DNA of 64,000 nucleotides from Nisaea denitrificans DSM 18348 (GTDB lineage: Bacteria; Pseudomonadota; Alphaproteobacteria; Thalassobaculales; Thalassobaculaceae): the NCBI RefSeq assembly GCF_000426505.1, contig NZ_AUFM01000018.1, positions 124,001 through 188,000 on the forward strand, written 5' to 3'. Made by a program: the position numbers and the translations under genes. This document shows positions 1-9,333 of the stretch, one piece after another. How positions within the stretch are numbered: the stretch's first letter is position 1; each line of letters starts with the position of its first letter. The notes under the pieces are model-generated. The model saw only the letters and a list, made by a program, of their open reading frames with translations, was not told the origin of the DNA and ran no database searches.

Positions 1-1264
1 GCATGTAGAAGTCGCTGACCCGGTTCTTGATTTTCGGGAAATGCTGGCTCTTCGGAATGGCGTCGAGCTTAACCGTCACGCCGATCTTCGCCAGCATGGC
101 CACCGCCGCCTGACAGATCTTTTCGTCGTTGTTATAGCGGTTGTTCGGGCAGTCGAGCTGGATGGTGAAACCGTTCGGATAGCCCGCGTCAGCAAGCAGG
201 CCCTTGGCCGCCGCCGGATCAAACGGCCGCCGTGCATCGAGTTCCTTGGTGAAACCATGCACGCCCGGGGACGTGATGATACCGGCCGGGAAGGAAAGAC
301 CTTCCATGACCACACGCTGGATCGCGGCAACATCGAGTGCCTGGTAGAAGGCCTGGCGCACACGCTTGTCCTGGAACGGGTTCTTGCCCTTGACGTCCGA
401 GTTGCGCAGTTCGGCGACACCCTGATCCATACCGAAGAAAATGGTCCTGATCTGGTTCACCGTCACCGTCTTCAGCTCGGCGGTGGAATCGATACGTTTC
501 AGATCCTGCAGCGGCGGATCGAGCACGAAATCGACCTCACCGGAAAGCAGCGCCGCCACGCGGGTTGCAGCGTTCTTGATCGGGCGGTACTCGATCTTGT
601 CAATATTGTGCTCGGCATTCGCCGCGCCCCACCAGTTCGGGTTCTTCACCAGAACCGTCAACTCATCCGGCAGGCGCTGATCGACGACGAACGGACCAGT
701 ACCGTTGGTGTTGCGGACGGCGTAGGTCTCTTCGCCTGCCTCGAATTCCTGCGGCACGGTGACGTTGTGCTTCTCCGACCAGCCCTTGTCCATCATGTAG
801 AGGTTGGTAATCTCGTTCGGCAGGATCGGGTTCGGACCGTCGGTCAGGAACTGGACCGTGTGGTCGTCAATGATCTTCACTTCCTTGATCGACTTCACCT
901 GCTCCTTGAAGTCGGAGCTTTGCGCCTGCGCGCGCGCGATGCTGAATGCAACATCTTCCGCGTTGAAGTCCGCGCCGTCATGGAATTTCACGCCCTTGCG
1001 GAGTTTGAATTCCCAACCGGTCGCTCCCAGCGGCTTCCAGCTCTCGGCAAGCCCCGGCTCCAGGACCATGTCCCGATCGCGGTTGACGAGCGGCTCGTAG
1101 ATCTGGCCGTTCATGCTGTTGGTCGGGCCTTCGTTCTGGCCCATCGGGTCAAGCGTCAGGGCGTCACCCTGGCTCGTCCAGCGCAGCACTTTCTCTGCGT
1201 GGGCGGCGCCGACCAACATCGTCGTCGACATCATCGCGGCAATCGCGATCGTGCGGATATTCAT
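1..1264 (-). CDS. ABC transporter substrate-binding protein, peptide family 5 (C-terminus off the left edge)
   Basis: This is a periplasmic solute-binding protein of the SBP_bac_5 (oligopeptide/nickel/opine) family. About 421 residues are present; the family is usually near 530, so the C-terminus lies outside the window. The start is ATG at 1264 with GGAGAC about eight bases upstream. Residues 1-23 form a Sec signal peptide (hydrophobic run ending Ala-His-Ala before Glu-Lys). The family hallmark follows: LAESWKPL, then WEFKLRKGVKFHDG and FNAEDV. The substrate cannot be read from sequence. It faces the same way as the flavoenzyme gene upstream (gap 179 bp) and may be co-regulated with it. Confidence 0.93.
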   Translation of the reverse strand, partial: MNIRTIAIAAMMSTTMLVGAAHAEKVLRWTSQGDALTLDPMGQNEGPTNSMNGQIYEPLVNRDRDMVLEPGLAESWKPLGATGWEFKLRKGVKFHDGADFNAEDVAFSIARAQAQSSDFKEQVKSIKEVKIIDDHTVQFLTDGPNPILPNEITNLYMMDKGWSEKHNVTVPQEFEAGEETYAVRNTNGTGPFVVDQRLPDELTVLVKNPNWWGAANAEHNIDKIEYRPIKNAATRVAALLSGEVDFVLDPPLQDLKRIDSTAELKTVTVNQIRTIFFGMDQGVAELRNSDVKGKNPFQDKRVRQAFYQALDVAAIQRVVMEGLSFPAGIITSPGVHGFTKELDARRPFDPAAAKGLLADAGYPNGFTIQLDCPNNRYNNDEKICQAAVAMLAKIGVTVKLDAIPKSQHFPKIKNRVSDFYM

Positions 1265-1443
1265 AAGGATAGTCTCCCGTCTCTGATGCACATGCGTCCC
1301 TGCGATGTCCGAAATTATTTTTTCTCTCGCCGCTTTGCGGCATTCCGGATCATCAGAGAGGAAATCTAGCAGGCAACAGGCGGAAGGAAAGGGGTAAAGC
1401 GCAACCGGGCATTGTTAAATACCCGGCTGCGATCACATCTCTA

Positions 1444-3885
1444 TCAGGCCTTCAGGGCTTCATTGTCCGGATCGTACGGGCTTTCGGCGACGATCCGGGC
1501 CGGGCGAAGCTGGTCCAGAACGCGGACCTTGCATTCGGCACCGATCACCGCCTTGTCGGTTCGAATGTAGCCGAGCATCAGCGATTTGCCGACATAGTGG
1601 CCATAACCGCCTGCGGTGCCCCGGCCAACAACCTCGCCGTCCATGAAGACAGGCTCATTGCCGAACGGATCTGCATCGGCCGCGTCGATCTCGATGGTGC
1701 AATAGGTATTCGGAATACCCTCTTCCTGCTGCCGGACCAGTGCGTCGCGGCCGGTGAACTCGCCCTTATTCAGACGCACAAAGCGTTTCAGGCCGGCTTC
1801 GAGCAGGGAGTTCTCCGCGTTCAGGTCCGTTCCCCAGAGACGGTAGGTCTTCTCCAAGCGCATCGAGTCCATCGCCCGCATGCCGACGAGGCCGATATCG
1901 AACTCCTTGCCGGCTTCCATCAGCGCATCGAACAGATGCAATTGATATTCGATCGGGTGATGCAGCTCCCAACCGAGAGAGCCGACGAAGTTCACACGCA
2001 AGGCACGCACGCTCGGGCAATAGCCGACCGGGATGTCCTGCATGGTCAGCCATGGGAAAGCTTCGTTGGAGATATCCGCGTCCGCCAGCTTCTGAAGCAC
2101 CTTGCGGGAGTCCGGACCAGCCAGAACGAAGACGCCGTACTGGGTCGTAATGTCCGTCAGGAAGACAGAGCCGTCGCGCGGCAGGCGCTTCTGTAGGAAA
2201 TCGAGATCGTAATCGTGCCCGGCACCCGGGCCGATGACAAAGAAGCGCTCGCCGTAAAAACCGTCCGGCATCCGGGTGATGGTGAATTCGGAACGGATCG
2301 AGCCCGACGGGTTCAGCGCATGGCAGAGATTGATCCGGCCAAGCCCTTTCGGAATGGCGTTCGCCACCATCCGGTCCAGCCATTCGCGGGCGCCCGGCCC
2401 CTCGACCTCGTACTTGGCAAAGGAGGACAGCTCCAGCAGACCGACCCGCTCGCGCATGGTGCGGACTTCGTTGCCGACATGCTCGAACCAGTTGGACCGG
2501 CGGTAGGAATAGATATCCTTACGCTCGACACCCTTCGGCGCGAACCAGTTAGGGCGTTCCCAGCCGAAGCGTGCGCCCCAGACGGCACCCGCATCGTCCA
2601 GACGCGGATAGGCAGGCGTGGTCTTGGCCGGGCGGCCCGCCTCGCGCTCTTCCATCGGGAAGTGATTGAAGAAAACGTGCTCGTAGGCTTCCTCGTTCTT
2701 CACCTTGGCGAAGTTCTTGGAGACGACACCGAAGCGGCGCGGGTCGACGCCGATCATGTCGACCGACGGCTCCCCGTCCACGATCCAGTTGGCAAGCTGC
2801 CAGCCGGCACCGCCGGCGGCGGTAACGCCGAAGCTGTGGCCTTCCGAAATCCAGAAGTTCTCCAGACCGAAAGCCGGGCCGACCATCGGGTTTCCGTCCG
2901 GCGTGTAGGAGATCGGGCCGTTCACGATGTCCTTGATGCCGGCATTCTCGAAGGACGGCACACGAGCCATGCAGGCCTCGACATGCGGCATCAGGCGCTC
3001 AAGGTCGCCCGGGAACAGGTCTTTCTCGAAGGTGGACGGCACACCGTCGACGAAGCAGGCCGGAGCGTGGCGCTCATACGGCCCGAGAATCCAGCCGTTC
3101 CGTTCCTCACGGAAATAATACTGGGAATCGGATTCACGCAGCACCGGCAACTCGTGGTTCCCGGCCTCGCGGTATTCCTTCAGGGTCGGGTCCACGTCGG
3201 TGACGATGTACTGGTGCTCAACCGGGATGGCCGGGATTTCGAGTCCAACCATCTTGGCCGTGGTGCGAGCATAGTTGCCGGTCGCGCAGATCACATGCTC
3301 GCAGCGGATATCGCCCTTGTCGGTCTTGACGATCCACTCACTGTTCTCGCGCTCGATACCGGTGACCTGGGTCTGCTGATAGATCTCCGCGCCGTGCATC
3401 CGCGCGCCCTTGGCCAGCGCCATGGTCAGATCCACCGGCGCGATATGGCCGTCGGACGGATGCCAGAGTGCGCCAACGAGATCATCCGTCATCGCCAGCG
3501 GCCAGAGCTTCTTTATCTCGTCGACACCGACCAGATGCGCCTCGACACCGATGGTCTCCGCCGTACACTGATAGTTCCGGTACTCGTCCATGCGCTCACG
3601 GTTGGTGGCGAGGCGCAGGTTGCCGGTCTGATGGAAGCTGACGGCCTGACCGGTTTCTTCCTCAAGTTTCTTGTAAAGCTCAACCGAGTACTGGTGCAGC
3701 TGGCCGACGCTGTAGCTCATGTTGAACAGTGGCAGCAGACCGGCCGCGTGCCAGGTCGAGCCTGCCGTAAGTTCGGTGCGCTCAAGCAGAACGACGTCGC
3801 TCCAGCCCTTCTTGGCCAGATGATAGAGGGTGCTGACCCCGACCACACCGCCACCGATCACCACTGCCCGTGCCTGAGTCTTCAT
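1444..3885 (-). CDS. FAD-dependent dimethylglycine/sarcosine dehydrogenase-like protein with GcvT domains
   Basis: The product is an 813-residue two-part flavoenzyme. The N-terminal half is a DAO-type FAD oxidoreductase with the dinucleotide motif VIGGGVVGVS near residue 8 and the segment GSTWHAAGL, whose His is the covalent flavin-attachment site in dimethylglycine dehydrogenase. The C-terminal half is GcvT-like (folate-binding aminomethyltransferase fold), including the GCV_T C-terminal barrel. Family members demethylate dimethylglycine, sarcosine or related N-methyl compounds and pass formaldehyde to tetrahydrofolate. I chose ATG 3885 because GGGGGA sits about nine bases upstream; the open frame continues upstream but lacks family homology. 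It is divergent from the PotABCD-like operon, which may import its substrate (inference). Confidence 0.9.
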   Translation of the reverse strand: MKTQARAVVIGGGVVGVSTLYHLAKKGWSDVVLLERTELTAGSTWHAAGLLPLFNMSYSVGQLHQYSVELYKKLEEETGQAVSFHQTGNLRLATNRERMDEYRNYQCTAETIGVEAHLVGVDEIKKLWPLAMTDDLVGALWHPSDGHIAPVDLTMALAKGARMHGAEIYQQTQVTGIERENSEWIVKTDKGDIRCEHVICATGNYARTTAKMVGLEIPAIPVEHQYIVTDVDPTLKEYREAGNHELPVLRESDSQYYFREERNGWILGPYERHAPACFVDGVPSTFEKDLFPGDLERLMPHVEACMARVPSFENAGIKDIVNGPISYTPDGNPMVGPAFGLENFWISEGHSFGVTAAGGAGWQLANWIVDGEPSVDMIGVDPRRFGVVSKNFAKVKNEEAYEHVFFNHFPMEEREAGRPAKTTPAYPRLDDAGAVWGARFGWERPNWFAPKGVERKDIYSYRRSNWFEHVGNEVRTMRERVGLLELSSFAKYEVEGPGAREWLDRMVANAIPKGLGRINLCHALNPSGSIRSEFTITRMPDGFYGERFFVIGPGAGHDYDLDFLQKRLPRDGSVFLTDITTQYGVFVLAGPDSRKVLQKLADADISNEAFPWLTMQDIPVGYCPSVRALRVNFVGSLGWELHHPIEYQLHLFDALMEAGKEFDIGLVGMRAMDSMRLEKTYRLWGTDLNAENSLLEAGLKRFVRLNKGEFTGRDALVRQQEEGIPNTYCTIEIDAADADPFGNEPVFMDGEVVGRGTAGGYGHYVGKSLMLGYIRTDKAVIGAECKVRVLDQLRPARIVAESPYDPDNEALKA

Positions 3886-4167
3886 TTGCCCATTCCCCCG
3901 TAAACCGGCCAGCCGGTTGAATTTCTTTGCCGAAACAGAGATGGCACCATTTCTTCGCATGCAATTCACGAAAAGCGACCGGGTGATGTCGGATTCGGAA
4001 CGTTGGGATTGCATAAAATTTGGCGGATTATGTCCATATCGACGCGACCGCTTTGACAAGTGGGAACGAGCGTGGTTAGGCTTGGGTCAGATCGTGACCA
4101 ACACGACACCAAGCCGGTATGCGAGAGGAACGCGCGACCGCAAGGGCAGAACAGGGGCGCAGAATCA

Positions 4168-5256
4168 ATGGCAAACGGCAACCAGCCGTTCGTTCAATTT
4201 AAGAACGTTCAAAAGACCTATGACGGTGAGATTCTCGTCGTCAAAGACCTTAACCTAGACATTGAGAACGGCGAGTTCCTGACCATGTTGGGTCCGTCCG
4301 GTTCGGGAAAAACAACCTGCCTGATGATGTTGGCTGGGTTCGAAACACCGACCCAGGGCCAGATCATGCTTGGCGGCACGGAGCTCAACAATGTGCCGCC
4401 GCACAAGCGCGGCATCGGCATGGTGTTCCAGAACTACGCGCTGTTCCCGCATATGAGCGTCGCCGAAAACCTCGCATTCCCGCTTGAGGTTCGGAAACTG
4501 ACGAAAGCCGAGACCGAGCAGAAGGTCAACCGGGCACTCGACATGGTCGAGCTCGGCGCTTTTGGCGACCGGCGCCCGGCACAGCTTTCCGGTGGCCAGC
4601 AGCAACGTGTAGCCCTGGCGCGCGCCCTCGTCTTCGAGCCCGATCTGGTGCTAATGGATGAGCCGCTCGGTGCGCTCGACAAGAATCTGCGTGAGCAGAT
4701 GCAGTATGAGATCAAGCACATCCACGAAAATCTCGGCATGTCGGTCGTCTACGTGACGCATGACCAGTCCGAAGCGCTGACCATGTCGGACCGCATCGCG
4801 GTGTTCAATGACGGCAAGATCCAGCAGCTCGCAAAACCGGCGGATCTTTACGAGCGACCGGATAATGCTTTCGTGGCGCAGTTCATCGGCGAGAACAACC
4901 GGCTTTCGGGCAAGGTGACCGCCGTGAACGGTACCGGGTGCACGGTGGAAGTCGCCGGCAATGCGGTGCAGTCACTCAAGGTCAATATTTCAGGCCAGGG
5001 CGATATTTCGACCCTGTCGATCCGGCCGGAGCGGGTGCAGCTTGCCCCTGCGCCCGGCTCTCTGCCGAACATCTTCGACGCCAAGGTGCTGGAGCTGATT
5101 TATCTCGGCGACCACATCCGGTGCCGGATGGCCTGTTGTGGCGATGACGAATTCATCGTCAAGGTTCCGAACACGCACTCGAACACCTCGATCGCCAAGG
5201 GCGACGATGTGCGCGTGGGTTGGGAAATCGACGATTGCCGGGCACTGGACGCATAA
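4168..5256 (+). CDS. Spermidine/putrescine-type ABC transporter ATP-binding protein
   Basis: This 362-residue ATPase drives a PotABCD-type importer. Walker A GPSGSGKTT is at residues 42-50, the signature LSGGQQQR at 140-147 and Walker B VLMDEP at 161-166, with the H-loop in VTHDQ. The C-terminal third is a TOBE/OB-type regulatory domain with the IRPERVQL signature. It is the first gene of the operon ATPase, binding protein, permease, permease. ATG 4168 is preceded by only a weak AGGGGC; the in-frame extension back to about 4060 does not look like the family N-terminus. The substrate (polyamine, betaine or another small amine) is not determined. Confidence 0.93.
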   Translation: MANGNQPFVQFKNVQKTYDGEILVVKDLNLDIENGEFLTMLGPSGSGKTTCLMMLAGFETPTQGQIMLGGTELNNVPPHKRGIGMVFQNYALFPHMSVAENLAFPLEVRKLTKAETEQKVNRALDMVELGAFGDRRPAQLSGGQQQRVALARALVFEPDLVLMDEPLGALDKNLREQMQYEIKHIHENLGMSVVYVTHDQSEALTMSDRIAVFNDGKIQQLAKPADLYERPDNAFVAQFIGENNRLSGKVTAVNGTGCTVEVAGNAVQSLKVNISGQGDISTLSIRPERVQLAPAPGSLPNIFDAKVLELIYLGDHIRCRMACCGDDEFIVKVPNTHSNTSIAKGDDVRVGWEIDDCRALDA

Positions 5257-5365
5257 GGCGTCCAGCGAACGGAACAAGGAGACCGGCCCCCCCATCCGGT
5301 TCTTAATAAGCGGCACCGCCGCGGACAATTCCAGGGGTGCATCCGAAACAGGGAGTTCTTCGCAA

Positions 5366-6436
5366 ATGAGCGCAATTAAACCATCCAGGCTATTGATCGC
5401 CGGCCTCGCCGCCATCGGTCTGACCACGGCGGCCCAGGCTGCCGACACCATTACCGTCGTCTCCTGGGGCGGCGCTTACACGAACAGCCAGGTCAAGGCC
5501 TACCACGAGCCGTGGATCGCCAAGACCGGCAACAAGATCAATTCAGAAGACTATAACGGCGGCCTCGCCGAAGTCCGTGCCCAGGTGGAAGCCGGCAACG
5601 TGACTTGGGATCTGGTCGACGTCGAGCTGGCCGATGCTGTTCGCGGTTGTGATGAAGGCATCCTCGAGCCGATGCCGCTGGGCGAACTTCCGGCCGGCAC
5701 AGATGGTACCGCAGCGAAAGACGACTTCATTGCCGGTACCCTGCATGAGTGCGCGGTCGGTCAAATCGTCTGGTCAACGGTCTACTCCTACGACACCACC
5801 AAAGTCGCGACCAAGCCGACCACCATCGCCGACTTCTTCGATCTGAAGAAAATTCCGGGCAAGCGCGGCCTGCGTAAGACCGCGAAGGTGAACCTGGAAT
5901 GGGCCCTGATGGCGGACGGCGTTGCGGCCGACAAGGTCTATGAAGTTCTGGCCACTCCGGCCGGTATCGACCGCGCCTTCGCCAAGCTCGACACCATCAA
6001 GAACGATGTTGTCTGGTGGGAAGCCGGCGCGCAGCCGCCGCAGCTCCTCGCAGACGGCGAAGTTGTGATGACCAGCGCCTATAACGGTCGTCTTTTCAAC
6101 GCGATCGTGAACGAGAAAAAGCCGTTCGACATCGTCTGGGACGGCCAGGTCTGGGATATCGATCTCTGGGTTATGCCGAAGGGTTCCAAGAACAAGGCTG
6201 CCGCGATGGACTTCGTGAAGTTCGCCACGGACACTGAGCGCCTTGCCGATCAGGCCAACTACATCTCCTACGGTCCGGTCCGGAAATCTTCCTTCGCGAA
6301 GGTTGCGCCGGCAATGCAGCCGCATATGCCGACCGCTCCGGTCAACTTCAAGAACCCGCTGCAGAACGACTTCGGATTCTGGGCTGACTATGGCGACGAG
6401 CTGAACGAGCGTTTCAACGCCTGGCTCGCCGGCTAA
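5366..6436 (+). CDS. PotD/PotF-like periplasmic substrate-binding protein
   Basis: This is the 356-residue extracytoplasmic binding protein of the importer encoded around it. Residues 1-25 are a signal peptide ending AAQA before ADTITVVSWGG, the typical start of polyamine-type SBP_bac_8 proteins. Conserved WDLVDVE, VVWWEAGAQPPQLL and WVMPKGSKNK segments support the family. The start ATG 5366 has a GGGAG Shine-Dalgarno 11-12 bases upstream. The gene is followed by two strong stem-loops that probably raise its mRNA level relative to the permease genes, as is common for binding proteins. Proximity to a dimethylglycine-dehydrogenase-like gene hints at an N-methylated amine substrate, but this is inference. 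Confidence 0.9.
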   Translation: MSAIKPSRLLIAGLAAIGLTTAAQAADTITVVSWGGAYTNSQVKAYHEPWIAKTGNKINSEDYNGGLAEVRAQVEAGNVTWDLVDVELADAVRGCDEGILEPMPLGELPAGTDGTAAKDDFIAGTLHECAVGQIVWSTVYSYDTTKVATKPTTIADFFDLKKIPGKRGLRKTAKVNLEWALMADGVAADKVYEVLATPAGIDRAFAKLDTIKNDVVWWEAGAQPPQLLADGEVVMTSAYNGRLFNAIVNEKKPFDIVWDGQVWDIDLWVMPKGSKNKAAAMDFVKFATDTERLADQANYISYGPVRKSSFAKVAPAMQPHMPTAPVNFKNPLQNDFGFWADYGDELNERFNAWLAG

Positions 6437-6444
6437 TCGACTTC

Positions 6445-6478
6445 CGGTCGGGAGCGGCTTGCGAGCCGCTCCCGACCG
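6445..6478 (+). terminator. Perfect 15-bp stem-loop after the binding-protein gene
   Basis: CGGTCGGGAGCGGCT (6445-6459) and its exact reverse complement (6464-6478) are separated by the four bases TGCG. There is no T-tract, so an mRNA-stabilising or partial-attenuation role is more likely than full termination. The next two permease genes are in the same operon. Confidence 0.75.
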
Positions 6479-6518
6479 ATCCTCAACCTCGAGCTCCGGT
6501 CCGGGGTTGAGGATCGGT
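6476..6518 (+). promoter_or_regulatory. Second perfect stem-loop overlapping the first
   Basis: CCGATCCTCAACC (6476-6488) pairs exactly with GGTTGAGGATCGG (6506-6518). Its first three bases are shared with the 3' arm of the preceding hairpin, so the two stems compete slightly at their junction. It ends 17 bases before the permease start codon, so it may also affect initiation there. Confidence 0.6.
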
Positions 6519-6535
6519 TTGGAAGGATCTGGGAC

Positions 6536-7798
6536 ATGGCGGCAATCACCGAAAATGACGGCCTGATGCGCGCGGCGGACGGTACGCCGCTGAAGCAAGC
6601 GCTCGCGCGGGCCACCCGCATGAACAAGGCGCGCGCCTTTCTGCTAACCACTCCGTTGCTCGCCTTTATCCTGGTGACCTTCATCCTGCCCATCGGCATG
6701 ATGCTGTTCCGCAGTATCGAAGCGCCGGAAGTTTCCGAGGCTTTCCCGAAAACCGTCGCCATTCTTGAGCAATGGGACGGTGTCGGTCAGCCCAGCGAAG
6801 AAATCTATGCCTCTCTCGCGGCCGAGATGGCGGATCCGGAAAACCGCTTCAAACTCGGCAAGGCCGGTACCCGGCTGAATTATATCGAGAGCGGTTTCCG
6901 CTCCCTGATGAACAAGACCGTTCGCCGTATCAAGCGTGTCGACGCGGGGCCCTATAAAGAGGCCTTCATCAAGATCGACAAGCGATGGGGCGAAACGGAT
7001 ACCTGGAAAATCATCAGGCTCGCCGGCGACCCATATACCTATCGCGCCTATCTGAACGCACTCGATCTGACCCAGGCACCGGACGGCAACATCGTAGCCC
7101 AGCCTGAAATTAAGCAGATCTATGTGACCCTGTTCGAACGCACGATCTTCGTTTCGATCGGCGTTACGATTGCCTGCATTGCGCTTGCTTATCCGATCTC
7201 ATATCTGCTCGCGACATTGCCCTCGGGAACCAGCAATCTGCTGATGATCTTCGTCCTGCTACCGTTCTGGACCTCGCTCCTGGTGCGCACCACCTCATGG
7301 ATCGTGCTGCTGCAAACCAACGGGGTGATCAACGACATACTGGTATCTCTGGGCATTGTCGGGACCGACGACCGAATACAGATGATCTACAACATGACCG
7401 GCACCTTCATCGCCATGACGCACATCCTGCTGCCGTTCATGGTGTTGCCGCTCTACAGCGTGATGAAGACGATCCCGCGCGATCATATGCGCGCCGCTCG
7501 CTCGCTCGGCGCGAACCCGGCAATTGCTTTCGGCAGGATCTATCTGCCGCAAACAATCCCCGGCGTGGGCGCGGGCTCGATCCTCGTGTTCATTCTCGCT
7601 ATCGGCTACTACATCACCCCGGCGCTGGTCGGTGGTCAGGATGGCCAGCTGATCAGTAACATCATCGAATACCACATGAAGAAATCGCTGAACTGGAGCC
7701 TCGCTGCGGCGCTTGGCGGCATTCTGCTGGCCGGTGTGCTCGCCCTCTACTGGCTCTATAACCGCATCGTCGGCATCAGCAACATGAAGCTCGGATAA
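6536..7798 (+). CDS. PotB-like ABC transporter permease with a long TM1-TM2 loop
   Basis: This 420-residue inner-membrane permease is one half of the transport channel. TM1 is at about residues 36-58, then come roughly 145 soluble residues before TM2 near residue 203, followed by four or five more helices. The cytoplasmic EAA-like loop is seen as RAARSLGANPAIAFGRIYLP, which contacts the ATPase. PotB itself is nearer 280 residues; the extra length is almost all in the periplasmic loop. ATG 6536 lies downstream of GGAAGG. The next permease gene starts 11 bases after the stop, so the two are co-translated. Confidence 0.92.
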   Translation: MAAITENDGLMRAADGTPLKQALARATRMNKARAFLLTTPLLAFILVTFILPIGMMLFRSIEAPEVSEAFPKTVAILEQWDGVGQPSEEIYASLAAEMADPENRFKLGKAGTRLNYIESGFRSLMNKTVRRIKRVDAGPYKEAFIKIDKRWGETDTWKIIRLAGDPYTYRAYLNALDLTQAPDGNIVAQPEIKQIYVTLFERTIFVSIGVTIACIALAYPISYLLATLPSGTSNLLMIFVLLPFWTSLLVRTTSWIVLLQTNGVINDILVSLGIVGTDDRIQMIYNMTGTFIAMTHILLPFMVLPLYSVMKTIPRDHMRAARSLGANPAIAFGRIYLPQTIPGVGAGSILVFILAIGYYITPALVGGQDGQLISNIIEYHMKKSLNWSLAAALGGILLAGVLALYWLYNRIVGISNMKLG

Positions 7799-7809
7799 GG
7801 AGAGAGACC

Positions 7810-8664
7810 ATGGCAGCCCTTCCCTCCTACGCCGGCCCGCTCGAGCGCTTCTGGTATTATGCCTTTCGCGTTCTGTGCGGCTCGATCTTCCTGTTCCTGA
7901 TCGCACCGATCATCGTGATGATCCCGCTGTCCTTCAATGCGGAACCGTATTTCACCTTCACACCGGAAATGCTGGCCTTGAAGCCGGAAGCATTCTCAAT
8001 GCGCTGGTATCAGGACATCCTGGATAACGAGCAATGGCTGCACTCGATGAAGAACAGCTTCATCGTCGGTGCCGCCGCAACGTTCCTGGCGACGTCGCTC
8101 GGCACCATCGCCGCGCTTGGCCTGTCCCGATCCGACATGCCTTATCGGACCCTGATCATGGGCCTCCTGCTCTCGCCCATGATCGTGCCGTTGATCATCA
8201 CCGCGGCCGGCCTGTTTTTCTTCTACTCTTCTATCGGCCTGGCCCAAACCTATACCGGCCTTATCCTGGCCCATACCGCGCTTGGCACGCCCTTCGTGGT
8301 GATCACGGTGACGGCGACGCTCTCGGGCTTTGACCGGAACCTGATCCGGGCGTCTTCGAGCCTCGGCGCCTCACCGCAGCGCACCTTCTTCAAGGTCATC
8401 CTGCCTTTGATCTCGCCCGGCGTTATCTCAGGCGGCCTGTTCGCCTTCGTCACGTCTTTCGATGAAGTTGTGGTCGCCCTGTTCCTCGCCGGTTTCGAGC
8501 AGCGCACGGTGCCCCGGCAGATGTGGGCCGGTATCCGCGAGCAGATCAGCCCGACGATCCTTGCCGTCGCCACCATTCTGGTCGGCATCTCGATCCTGCT
8601 GCTGGCAACCATGGAGGTTCTGCGACGGAGATCAGAACGCCTGCGCGGACTGAGCCCCAACTGA
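7810..8664 (+). CDS. PotC-like ABC transporter permease
   Basis: This is the 284-residue second permease of the importer. It has six predicted helices, the first at about residues 20-42, and the EAA motif region SSLGASPQRTFFKVILPLI that docks on the ATP-binding subunit. The length matches PotC/YdcV. A clear GGAGAG precedes ATG 7810. It is the last gene of the four-gene operon: a terminator hairpin follows 20 bases after its stop. Confidence 0.93.
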   Translation: MAALPSYAGPLERFWYYAFRVLCGSIFLFLIAPIIVMIPLSFNAEPYFTFTPEMLALKPEAFSMRWYQDILDNEQWLHSMKNSFIVGAAATFLATSLGTIAALGLSRSDMPYRTLIMGLLLSPMIVPLIITAAGLFFFYSSIGLAQTYTGLILAHTALGTPFVVITVTATLSGFDRNLIRASSSLGASPQRTFFKVILPLISPGVISGGLFAFVTSFDEVVVALFLAGFEQRTVPRQMWAGIREQISPTILAVATILVGISILLLATMEVLRRRSERLRGLSPN

Positions 8665-8684
8665 TCTGAGCTATTTTGACTTCC

Positions 8685-8713
8685 GGGGGCTCATTTTGCA
8701 TGAGCCCCCTTTA
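8685..8713 (+). terminator. Rho-independent terminator of the PotABCD-like operon
   Basis: GGGGGCTCAT (8685-8694) pairs exactly with ATGAGCCCCC (8700-8709) around a five-base loop, followed by a short TTTA. Its position just after the last permease gene fits an operon end. Confidence 0.8.
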
Positions 8714-8793
8714 CATCTGCGGCATATGGTCCCATTTTAAGAACGGTTCGCAAAAAAATCTCTGCGAAGCGCAAAACCGCTGCGAGACGACGG

Positions 8794-9333
8794 ATGTACC
8801 GCGATAATTCACTGATCCCCAAGGAAGCAATCCGCATGGCCGCGCTTGGCGCGCTGTCGGGTGGTCCGCGACCTTATGCGGATATTGCCGGTGAAGTCCG
8901 TCAGTTCGCCGCCCGTATCGTCGGCCCGTCCCTCGATTTGCTCGGCAGCTCGATCGAACTGCTGAAGTTCGAAGGGTTGATTGCACCGGTCGCCGGAGAA
9001 GGCTTCGAGGATAATGCCGAGCTCCGTCTTACGGATGCAGGCTGGACCGCGCTGAAAGATTATCTGACCGCGGCCGTGCGCCCGGGTTCAAACGACCTGA
9101 ACAAATTGGTCGTCGCCCTGAAGTTACGCTTTCTGCATCTTCTCGAAAAAGACGAACAGGTCGAGCAGATCGATAATCTGCGCGCGCTCTATCAAGGTGA
9201 ACACGCCCGCCTGTTTGACCTCCTCACCCACGAGGAATGGCAGCAAGGCCATCTGCGCGCGTGGATCGAGATGGAAATCTCCCAGGTCGAAGACCGCATG
9301 GCCTGGTGCGACCGTATCGCCGCCGAGCTTTAG
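8794..9333 (+). CDS. PadR-like winged-helix protein, uncharacterised
   Basis: The product is 179 residues. The first 90 look like a winged-helix: an N-terminal IPKEAIRMAALGAL segment, a helix around residues 30-60, and an ELRLTDAGW wing-like strand. The C-terminal half is helical and charged (LNKLVVALKLRFLHLLEKDEQ and later EEWQQGHLRAWIEME), as in the dimerisation region of PadR-type regulators. That similarity rests on pattern only. A GAGAC sequence lies upstream of ATG 8794. It stands alone between a terminator and an AT-rich gap, so its target is unknown. Confidence 0.6.
   Translation: MYRDNSLIPKEAIRMAALGALSGGPRPYADIAGEVRQFAARIVGPSLDLLGSSIELLKFEGLIAPVAGEGFEDNAELRLTDAGWTALKDYLTAAVRPGSNDLNKLVVALKLRFLHLLEKDEQVEQIDNLRALYQGEHARLFDLLTHEEWQQGHLRAWIEMEISQVEDRMAWCDRIAAEL

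Noticed and set aside
41-1369. Long open frame on the plus strand over the peptide-binding protein gene
   Set aside because: It is antisense to a clear SBP_bac_5 gene; the composition is Arg/His-rich, as expected from a GC-rich shadow frame, and it lacks a ribosome site.
2215-3903. 562-codon open frame antisense to the DMGDH-like gene
   Set aside because: The opposite strand has full family motifs; this frame shows no domain and only shadow-type composition.
4053-4081. TTGACA promoter before the PotA-like gene
   Set aside because: The -35 match is good, but the -10 at the right spacing is poor, so I do not list it.
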